From positions 1,890,001-1,954,000 of the forward strand of contig NC_016027.1 of assembly GCF_000182745.2 (NCBI RefSeq): a stretch of DNA of 64,000 nt. Direction: 5' to 3'. Below, piece by piece: positions 57,545 through 64,000 of the stretch. Under the pieces are notes generated by a model that searched no databases, was not told the origin of the DNA, and saw only the letters and a program-made list of their open reading frames with translations. Source of the stretch: Komagataeibacter medellinensis NBRC 3288 (lineage in GTDB: Bacteria > Pseudomonadota > Alphaproteobacteria > Acetobacterales > Acetobacteraceae). The stretch's first letter is position 1; each line of letters opens with the position of its first letter. Position numbers and translations under genes: made by a program.

Positions 57545-58429
57545 TCAGCCCGCCAGCGCGCGCAGCGCGATCAGCAGCTTGCGCGGGCGCGAGAGCGAGA
57601 CCCGCCGCTCCGGCGTGCCCCAGCCCTGGCGTTCCTGTGCCGAAAGGATGGCGGCATAGGTCGCCCCCATCAGGCGGGCGGGGCGCATGGCCGTGTGGTC
57701 GCATTGTGCCATGGCCACGGCTGCCGCACGAAAATGGTCATGCGCGCGCCCGGCCAGGATGCGCCCTACCTGCTCAAGGCGCGACGAGCGCATCACCGCT
57801 TCGGGTTCAGGCGTAATATTGAAGCGCTCCAGCAGGTCACGCGGCAGGTACAGGCGGCCCAGACGAGCATCCTCTGCTACGTCGCGCAGGATGTTGGTGA
57901 TCTGCAACGCCCGGCCCAAATGGTAGGCCACCTGGTCGGCACTGGCCGACGCATCGCCAAACACCCGTACCGACAACCGCCCCACGGCAGAGGCCACGCG
58001 GTCGCAATACAGGTCGAAGGTAGCTTCATCCGGGGCGACAACGGGGCCACGGGCATCCATTTCCATGCCGTCGATCACGTCATTGAAATCCTGCTGGCGC
58101 AGGTCGAAGCGACGGATGGTAGCCATCAGCACACGGTCAAGGCCATCTTGCGCCGCGCCCGCGTAAAGCCGGGCAATGCGCGCGCGCCATTCTTCCAGTC
58201 GGCGCGAGCGGTCGGCCGCATCGCCCTGCTCGTCATCGGCCACATCATCCACCAGGCGGCAGAAGGCATAGACCGCGTACATGCCATAACGCCGGTCCGG
58301 CGGCAGGATACGCATGCCTTTGCCAAAGGATGTACCCGACCGCACCACGATCTGCTCGACCTGTGCCAGATCGGCGGGATCGCTGCCCAGTACCGGAGCC
58401 TCATCATGCCGCGCGCGCAAAAAACCCAT
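57545..58429 (-). CDS. hpnD: Presqualene diphosphate synthase HpnD
   Basis: A 294-residue trans-isoprenyl diphosphate synthase that joins two farnesyl diphosphates to presqualene diphosphate. The first Asp-rich motif is FCRLVDDVADDEQGD, and the second part has YCDRVASAVGRLSVRVFG and LQITNILRDVAEDARLGRLY. RYGMYAVYAFCR is typical of the HpnD branch. It is encoded between hpnC and hpnE on the same strand. Confidence 0.95.
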   Translation of the reverse strand: MGFLRARHDEAPVLGSDPADLAQVEQIVVRSGTSFGKGMRILPPDRRYGMYAVYAFCRLVDDVADDEQGDAADRSRRLEEWRARIARLYAGAAQDGLDRVLMATIRRFDLRQQDFNDVIDGMEMDARGPVVAPDEATFDLYCDRVASAVGRLSVRVFGDASASADQVAYHLGRALQITNILRDVAEDARLGRLYLPRDLLERFNITPEPEAVMRSSRLEQVGRILAGRAHDHFRAAAVAMAQCDHTAMRPARLMGATYAAILSAQERQGWGTPERRVSLSRPRKLLIALRALAG

Positions 58430-58514
58430 TCCCGCGTGTTCCGTTCACTTCAACAAATTACAGTTCAGCCTGTTTTGTAGCGGCAATAACGCGCCAGGAC
58501 AAAATCCCGCCCGC

Positions 58515-59378
58515 TCAGACCAGCGTATGCATGGCCCCCGCCACAGCCCCCACCACATCCGCGCGTGAAAGTTTGACACGGCCCGCTACCGGGTCCTCCA
58601 CCCGCAGGCGGGCCGCCAGACGTTTTGACAGACCCACGATCACCGCCGCCTCCATACGCATGCGTCGGTCACGGATCATGCGCGGCAGCAGGACGGCGTG
58701 GCGGTTGAGTTCATCCACCCTGTCCAGCAATGCCGCAAACACGCGGCGCAGGCCGGGCACGGCATAGGGGCGGCGCAGGTCATCAACCGTTACCCCCTCG
58801 CGCTCAAGCCATGGGCGCGGCAGGTAGCAGCGATCGAGGGTGCGCAGGTCATCGGCACAGTCCTGCAGGTGGTTGATTACCTGCAGCGCCGTGCACAGCG
58901 CATCCGACGCGGCAAATGTCTTGGGATCCTCGCCATGCAGTTCCAACAGAAAGCGCCCTACGGGGTTGGCGGAATAGCGGCAATATTCCTCCAGTTCCTC
59001 CCATGTGTCATAGCGATTCTTCACCGCGTCCTGCCGGAACGCCACGATCAGGTCGGTGGCCGTATTGGTGGAGACACCGGTGCGGGCCAGCGTGCGCCCC
59101 ACGCGCACCGCCGTCTGTGCATCGCGCCGGTCGGGAGCGGTACGCCTGCCCAGCACCACGTCCTCCATGGCATCAAGGCGGGCGATTTTCTGTTGTGCAT
59201 CCAGCCGGTCAGTATCGACGATATCATCGATCACGCGGGCAAAATCATAATAGGCGTGCACATGCGGTCGCAGTCGGCGGCTGATCAGCAGGGAGCCGAC
59301 CGGAAAGTTCTCATCGCCCGCGTCCTTGCCGGACGAGACATCCTCGCTGCCCCATACAGCCTGCTCATCAGTATTCAC
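58515..59378 (-). CDS. hpnC: Hydroxysqualene synthase HpnC
   Basis: A 287-residue squalene/phytoene-synthase-fold enzyme that converts presqualene diphosphate to hydroxysqualene. ENFPVGSLLISRRLRPHVHA starts the domain, the first Asp-rich motif is YDFARVIDDIVDTD, and CRYSANPVGRFLLELHG and LQVINHLQDCADDLRTLDRC follow. It overlaps hpnB by four bases. Confidence 0.95.
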   Translation of the reverse strand: MNTDEQAVWGSEDVSSGKDAGDENFPVGSLLISRRLRPHVHAYYDFARVIDDIVDTDRLDAQQKIARLDAMEDVVLGRRTAPDRRDAQTAVRVGRTLARTGVSTNTATDLIVAFRQDAVKNRYDTWEELEEYCRYSANPVGRFLLELHGEDPKTFAASDALCTALQVINHLQDCADDLRTLDRCYLPRPWLEREGVTVDDLRRPYAVPGLRRVFAALLDRVDELNRHAVLLPRMIRDRRMRMEAAVIVGLSKRLAARLRVEDPVAGRVKLSRADVVGAVAGAMHTLV

Positions 59379-60607
59379 CCTACGTCATCCCCTATGGTGC
59401 GGTTCATTGCGGTCGCGGTGGTCTCACCACGCATATGTGTCGAGATCGCGCCATCAGGCTCGGTATAGGCGCGGCTTTTCCATACCACACCCCGGCCCCG
59501 ATGATGATCCAGTGCCGAACCGATCGTGGCCAGCGTATAGAACCCCGCAATGACCGGCAGCAAGAGCGCCCATGCGGGTGACTGCCTGAACCGACGCAGC
59601 GTGGGCGTATAGGACGCCATGGACATGACCCATGCCCCGGCCCCCAGCAGGCTGGGCAGGCCATGGGCCAGCAGCGCCAGTTGCATGGGCACGATCCACA
59701 CCAGCACCATGCCGATTATGGTGCCCACCAGCAGAAGAGGGGAATAGCCAAGCTGCACGTAGGCCGTTCGCGCGACCATGCGCCAGATATCGGCCGGATG
59801 CGGATAGGGGCGGATGGAACGGGCCAGGCAGCTGTGCCCCAGATAGATGCGGCCACCACTGTGCTTGACGTGGGCGGCCAGCGTGCAGTCATCAATCAGC
59901 GCGCCGCGCAGGCTCTCGATCCCGCCAATGCGGGCCAGCGCGCTCCAGCGCACCAGCACCGTGCCCCCTGCCGCCCCCGCCACCCGACTGCGCGGGCTGT
60001 TCACGCTGGCAAAAGGATAGAGCAGGGCAAAAAAGAACACGAAGGCTGGCACCAACATGCGCTCGGCCGGGCTTGCGCAGTTCAGTTCCACCATCTCCGA
60101 TACCTGATCAAGATGGTCCGCCTGTGCCCTGGCCACCAGGGTGGAGACATGGCGCGGATCGTGTGTGATGTCGGCATCGGTCAGCAGCACGAAGCCATTG
60201 GAATCCGGCACCAGTTCACGCGCGCGCGCCACGCCCTGCGCCACCGCCCACAGCTTGCCGCTCCAGCCCGCGGGCCGCGCCCGGCCGGTCACCACCGTCA
60301 GCCGCCCATGCGGGTCGGGCACCTTGCGGGCCAGCCTGCCGGTCCCATCGGTGCTGTTGTCATCCACCAGTATGACATGCAGCGCGCCGGGATAGTCCTG
60401 CGCCAGCAGGGAACTGATGCAGGCCGCGACCGATGCCGCCTCATCACGCGCGGGCACCACTACGCACACTTCGGGGCAACTGGCCTGTGCAAGCTGCCTG
60501 CCGCGCACCGGCACCAGTACCGGGCCTGCCTGCCAGAAGCGGCCATGGCAGAAAATCAGTCCGAACCAGATGACCAGTATCAGGATGGAAAGCGCAAGCA
60601 GTAACAT
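59375..60607 (-). CDS. hpnB: Hopanoid-associated glycosyltransferase HpnB
   Basis: A 410-residue membrane-bound family 2 glycosyltransferase. An N-terminal membrane anchor (LLLALSILILVIWFGLIFCH) precedes the GT-A domain (VCVVVPARDEAASVAACI, HVILVDDNSTDGTGRL, FVLLTDADITHDPRH). Several C-terminal membrane segments follow from about residue 285. The family name comes from its location in hopanoid clusters; the sugar reaction is not established. It lies 10 bases after hpnA. Confidence 0.93.
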   Translation of the reverse strand: MLLLALSILILVIWFGLIFCHGRFWQAGPVLVPVRGRQLAQASCPEVCVVVPARDEAASVAACISSLLAQDYPGALHVILVDDNSTDGTGRLARKVPDPHGRLTVVTGRARPAGWSGKLWAVAQGVARARELVPDSNGFVLLTDADITHDPRHVSTLVARAQADHLDQVSEMVELNCASPAERMLVPAFVFFFALLYPFASVNSPRSRVAGAAGGTVLVRWSALARIGGIESLRGALIDDCTLAAHVKHSGGRIYLGHSCLARSIRPYPHPADIWRMVARTAYVQLGYSPLLLVGTIIGMVLVWIVPMQLALLAHGLPSLLGAGAWVMSMASYTPTLRRFRQSPAWALLLPVIAGFYTLATIGSALDHHRGRGVVWKSRAYTEPDGAISTHMRGETTATAMNRTIGDDVG

Positions 60608-60617
60608 GACAGGGGCC

Positions 60618-61613
60618 TCAGTCCAGCATGCCGTGCTGGCGGAACCAGTCTATGGCGTCCTTCACCGCCTCACGCGCGGGGCGGGGGGCGTAGCCGAGTT
60701 CACGGATGGCCTTGTCCGACGAGAAGAACATCTTCTTGTGCGACATGGCCAGCATCTCACGCGTGACCCTGGGCGCAATACCGAACGCACGCGACAGCCA
60801 CTCACTCGCCATCGCCACGGGCCAGATCACGGCCTGCGGCAGGCTGACGCGCGGCGGAGCCACACCGGCAAGTTCGGCGGTCATGGCAAACAGGTCGCGC
60901 AGCAGGTAATTCTGGCCACCCAGGATGTATTTCTCGCCGATGCGCCCGCGCTCCAGCGCCAGGGCGTGCCCTTCGGCCACGTCATCCACGTGCACGATGT
61001 TCACGCCGGTATCGACATAGGCCGGCATGCGCCCTGCCGCGCAGTCCAGGATCATCTGCCCGGTGGGTGTGGGCTTGATATCACGGGGGCCTACGGGGGT
61101 GGAGGGGTTCACGATTACGGCAGGCAGCGCGCGTTCATGCACCAGCCGCAACACTTCCTGCTCTGCACGGTATTTGGAGCGCTTGTAGATGCCGATCACG
61201 CCATGCTCGTGCACCGGCGTCTCCTCATCGGAGACCGTGCCATCACCGATCAGCCCCAGCGCCGCGACGGAGGAACAGTAAACAATCCGCTGCACACCCG
61301 CCTTCTGTGCGGCCAGCATCAGCGCACGCGTACTTTCCACGTTAGCCACCATCATCGGTACCGGGTCGGGCACCCACAGCCGGTAATCCGCCGCCACATG
61401 AAAGACATAGCGGCAGTCCTTTACCGCCGCATCGAAACTGCCGGGGGTGGACAGGTCCCCTTCCACCAGTTCGGCGGGCAGGTCGCGCAGGTTGGTCAGA
61501 TCGCTCCCCTTGCGCACCATGAGCCGGAGCAAATGCCCACGCTCGATCAGGTTACGGGCAACGGCGGAGCCGACAAAACCGGTCGCACCGGTTACAAGGG
61601 TTGGGGCAGTCAT
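60618..61613 (-). CDS. hpnA: Hopanoid-associated sugar epimerase HpnA
   Basis: A 331-residue extended short-chain dehydrogenase. The NAD-binding motif is TLVTGATGFVGSAVARNL; the catalytic Tyr-Lys is expected in YKRSKYRAEQEV, and VYCSSVAALG provides the Ser. It resembles dihydroflavonol reductases and is named for its place in hopanoid clusters. The ATG at 61611-61613 is chosen because homology starts at MTAPTLVTG; the frame extends to 61670 without homology. It heads the minus-strand hpn operon. Confidence 0.93.
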   Translation of the reverse strand: MTAPTLVTGATGFVGSAVARNLIERGHLLRLMVRKGSDLTNLRDLPAELVEGDLSTPGSFDAAVKDCRYVFHVAADYRLWVPDPVPMMVANVESTRALMLAAQKAGVQRIVYCSSVAALGLIGDGTVSDEETPVHEHGVIGIYKRSKYRAEQEVLRLVHERALPAVIVNPSTPVGPRDIKPTPTGQMILDCAAGRMPAYVDTGVNIVHVDDVAEGHALALERGRIGEKYILGGQNYLLRDLFAMTAELAGVAPPRVSLPQAVIWPVAMASEWLSRAFGIAPRVTREMLAMSHKKMFFSSDKAIRELGYAPRPAREAVKDAIDWFRQHGMLD

Positions 61614-61805
61614 GGTCTGAACGATCACTCCGTCGGGGACAGAATTCACGATTGCGATACGGACTCGCAACCAGCGGGCGTTCCATTTATCCCGACACCT
61701 CCCGGTGGCGCCAGACCTTCCTGTAGTGTAAGTGAGGCACGACTGGCCACCGCGGCATGAATTTTACCCGGTGTTCCCCCGCCAACAGACCAAGACGGAT
61801 CTTTT

Positions 61806-62888
61806 TTGAGAAAGCTCACCATCCTGCTGGCCATTCTTGGCCTGGCCCTGCTTACCGGCTGCACCGCGTGGTTCGGGGCGGGGTCGGTCATGCAGGCCAT
61901 CGTCTCCATCGGATTCACCGGATTCATGGCGACCGTCGTGGCGCAGCTTGCAGTTGATGCAATACTGGGTCTTGCGTGGCACGCGGCTTGCCGGGATATT
62001 CCGCTGGTGCAGCTGACCGTCTCGCGCATGATCCGCGACGCTGCGGCGTCGTGCCTGCCGTTCTCGCAATTGGGCGGGATGGTGCTTGGCATCCGCGCCA
62101 CATGTTCGAGCGACCTGTTTGCAGGAGCGAAGGGCCGGCATGTTGACGGGAGCGAGGCCGCCTGCGCCAACCTGGTGGACATCACCACCGAGGTGATGGG
62201 CCAGATCCTGTTCATCCTGACCGCCGTGCTGTGCCTGGTCGCCCACCAGCAGTCCAGCCCGTTCGCCCGTCCCGTCATTATCGGGCTGGTGCTGCTCAGC
62301 CTGGGAATCGGCGGGTTCATCTATACCCAGCGCCGTGGCGGCGACCTGCTCAAACGCGTGGGCCGCAAACTGGGCCACAACATGGCCGCCCAATGGCAGG
62401 ACGCCATGCTCAGCAGCGCCGACAGCATACAGGAACGCTTCGACGCCATATGGTCACACCCCGGCCGCATCATTCAGGGCGCGCTCCTGCATTATGTGGG
62501 CTGGCTGGGCAGTGCCGCCACCATCTGGATTGCCTATTATTTCCTGGGTGCGCATCTGGGCTTCAGCGGCGCCGTGGCGATCGAGGGCGTGGCCTGCGGC
62601 ATCATGTCCGTCTCGTTCCTGGTGCCTGCGGGCCTGGGTGTGCAGGAAGCGGCCTATATCGCGCTGGGTTCGGCCTTTGGCATTGCGCCATCTGTCTCGC
62701 TGGGACTGTCGCTGCTACGGCGCGGGCGGGAACTGGTCATTGGCATTCCCATGCTGCTGCTGTGGCAGGGCATGGAAATGCGTGCCCTACGCCGCAAGGA
62801 AGGCAATATCCCGCCAGCGGAGGGGAATGGCGCACCTGCCGCCTCCCCCGTCGTGCTGCAAAAGCCCCACGACCCCACGCGCAAGTAA
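61806..62888 (+). CDS. hpnL: Hopanoid-associated membrane protein HpnL
   Basis: A 360-residue polytopic inner-membrane protein of the lysylphosphatidylglycerol-synthase-TM/flippase-like family. Landmarks are FSQLGGMVLGIRA in the first third and SFLVPAGLGVQEAAYIALGS near residue 285, a typical end of the HpnL family. The start is a TTG at 61806, the first possible start after an in-frame stop at 61758-61760. It is divergent from hpnA across a 192-base control region and may take part in moving or placing hopanoids; that role is inference. Confidence 0.85.
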   Translation: MRKLTILLAILGLALLTGCTAWFGAGSVMQAIVSIGFTGFMATVVAQLAVDAILGLAWHAACRDIPLVQLTVSRMIRDAAASCLPFSQLGGMVLGIRATCSSDLFAGAKGRHVDGSEAACANLVDITTEVMGQILFILTAVLCLVAHQQSSPFARPVIIGLVLLSLGIGGFIYTQRRGGDLLKRVGRKLGHNMAAQWQDAMLSSADSIQERFDAIWSHPGRIIQGALLHYVGWLGSAATIWIAYYFLGAHLGFSGAVAIEGVACGIMSVSFLVPAGLGVQEAAYIALGSAFGIAPSVSLGLSLLRRGRELVIGIPMLLLWQGMEMRALRRKEGNIPPAEGNGAPAASPVVLQKPHDPTRK

Positions 62889-62933
62889 CATTCCCCTCCC
62901 GTGAACCCAAAAAGCCGGACAGACCACCGCGCC

Positions 62934-63836
62934 ATGACGGACCAGTCTTACCCCCTGTTTGATACACTGGCCGTTATCGGCCCTGGCCTGATCGGCTCAT
63001 CCATCCTGCGGCGCGCGATGGAAGACCGGCGCATCGCACGCAGGCTGGTGGCGTGCGACATCAACCCTGAAGTGCGCGCCCGCGTGGCCGAACTGGGCAT
63101 TGCCGACGCAGTGGAGGCCGACCCCGCCACGGCTGCGCGTGATGCGGACTGCGTGATCATATGCGTGCCGGTGGGTGCGATTGCCATGGTCGCGGCACAG
63201 GTCATGCCGACCATGAAACCCGGCGCCATCCTGAGCGAGGTGGGATCGGTCAAGATCACGGTCATGGAAGCGATGCAGCCGCTGCTGGCGCAGTATCCCG
63301 ATATTGCCTTCATCCCCGCACACCCCATGGCGGGCACGGAATTCTCCGGCCCCGATGCCGGTTTCGCCACCCTGTTCGAGGACAGGTGGTGCCTGCTGAC
63401 CCCACCGGCCAGTACCCCGGCCCCCGCCATCGCCCGCATCACCACCCTGTGGGAGATGATGGGTGCCCGCGTGCGCGACATGACGGTGGAACACCATGAC
63501 CGGGTATGCGCAATCGTAAGCCACCTGCCGCATCTGCTGGCTTTCACCATATGCGGGACGGCGGATGACCTGGCGGATGAAACCCGATCGGAAGTGCTGG
63601 ACTTCGCGGCATCGGGCTTTCGGGACTTCACGCGCATCGCAGCGTCGGACCCCACCATGTGGCGCGACATCTTTCTCAACAACCGCGAGGCGCTGCTGGA
63701 CATGCTCGACCGCTTCATTGCAGATGCGCAGGCCATGGGGGACGCCATCCGCACCGGTAATGAGGATGTGATCGTAAGCCGCATCCAGCGCGGCCGCGCC
63801 ATCCGGCGCAGCCTGATCGAGAATCGTCAGGCCTGA
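62934..63836 (+). CDS. Prephenate/arogenate dehydrogenase (TyrA-type)
   Basis: A 300-residue NAD(P)-dependent enzyme of tyrosine synthesis. The Rossmann motif is LAVIGPGLIGSSILRRA; CVIICVPVGA, SEVGSVKITVMEAM and AHPMAGTEFSGPDAG are conserved, the last with the His and Gly of the active site. It has no ACT or chorismate-mutase domain, as in cyclohexadienyl dehydrogenases (tyrC). A GTG at 62901 is a possible earlier start. The ATG at 62934 fits homology better, although no clear ribosome site precedes either. Confidence 0.92.
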   Translation: MTDQSYPLFDTLAVIGPGLIGSSILRRAMEDRRIARRLVACDINPEVRARVAELGIADAVEADPATAARDADCVIICVPVGAIAMVAAQVMPTMKPGAILSEVGSVKITVMEAMQPLLAQYPDIAFIPAHPMAGTEFSGPDAGFATLFEDRWCLLTPPASTPAPAIARITTLWEMMGARVRDMTVEHHDRVCAIVSHLPHLLAFTICGTADDLADETRSEVLDFAASGFRDFTRIAASDPTMWRDIFLNNREALLDMLDRFIADAQAMGDAIRTGNEDVIVSRIQRGRAIRRSLIENRQA

Positions 63837-63848
63837 AAACGAAAAGAA

Positions 63849-63868
63849 GTTTTTGGTGCAGCTTTTTG
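63849..63868. repeat. Half copy of the dispersed repeat, interrupted by an IS
   Basis: AGTTTTTGGTGCAGCTTTTT is the outer arm and first hairpin arm of the double-hairpin repeat. The returning arm is absent; the sequence changes to an IS end at about 63868. Confidence 0.6.
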
Positions 63869-64000
63869 AGGCCTGTTTGGAATCGGGTTTTCTAAAGGGC
63901 CGCAATGCGTTTCAAAGTTGAGATGGATCGCTTCATCCTGACCGATGCCCAATGGGCGAAAATGGAACCGCTATGCCTTGGCAAGAAGACGGATCGGGGA
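63868..64000 (+). mobile_element. Start of an IS element with transposase (cut by the window end)
   Basis: From about 63868 (GAGGCCTGTTTGGAATCGGG) the DNA no longer matches the repeat. A frame from ATG 63905 or 63923 reads MDRFILTDAQWAKMEPLCLG, the usual N-terminus of a DUF4096-type IS5-family transposase. Only about 26-32 codons are in the window. Confidence 0.75.

Overview
The window is a GC-rich chromosomal segment of an acetic acid bacterium (Acetobacteraceae, most like Komagataeibacter or Gluconacetobacter). The assignment rests on the hopanoid gene block hpnA-B-C-D-E plus hpnG and hpnL, a phosphoketolase/acetate kinase pair, alphaproteobacterial-type ilv genes, and several small IS5-family elements. 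It is inferred from gene content; no database search was possible.

Left core (1-20.1 kb). The start of clpB is followed by an aldo/keto reductase, a fumarylacetoacetate-hydrolase-family enzyme and the branched-chain amino acid genes ilvB-ilvN-ilvC, which end in a clear terminator. Next come miaA and serB (divergent), a cation efflux protein, a nitrilase-family amidase and NAD kinase. A minus-strand operon then encodes a degenerate polyamine-type ABC importer, a YcgN-like protein and a YgjP-like metallopeptidase. Two small membrane-associated proteins and a MarR-controlled tripartite efflux operon lead to a tRNA-Leu(UAA) gene.

Accessory region (about 20.1-44.1 kb). Two related integrative elements sit in tandem at the 3' end of the tRNA gene. 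Each starts with a copy of the tRNA 3' end and a nearly identical tyrosine integrase, and each integrase is cut by the same 1289-bp IS5-family element at a different codon. Cargo is mostly defence: an AT-rich OLD-like ATPase/TOPRIM nuclease, MazEF, a type II restriction enzyme with its methyltransferase, and a type I restriction system (hsdM, hsdS, an Abi-C-like gene, hsdR). hsdM is split by an IS110/IS1111-type element whose empty site can be rebuilt exactly. Remnants include two relaxase tails, a decayed higBA pair and the C-terminal third of a second hsdR. Two inverted copies of an 0.83-kb IS5/IS427-like element bracket the type I region.

Right core (44.1-64 kb). A class II aldolase-like gene, an arginine-deiminase-like gene, a LysR regulator and an amino-acid ABC transporter (binding protein and permease fused) look like one catabolic module. 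They are followed by an L,D-transpeptidase with an 18-unit Ala-Pro microsatellite tail, ackA-xfp (acetyl-phosphate to acetate), the hopanoid cluster, a TyrA-type dehydrogenase and the start of another IS element.

The observations most worth following are the tandem tRNA-Leu elements, the hsdM-splitting IS1111-type element with its possible bridge RNA, the ABC ATPase that has lost all its catalytic motifs, a 74-codon remnant where an efflux permease gene is expected, and a dispersed double-hairpin repeat at gene borders.
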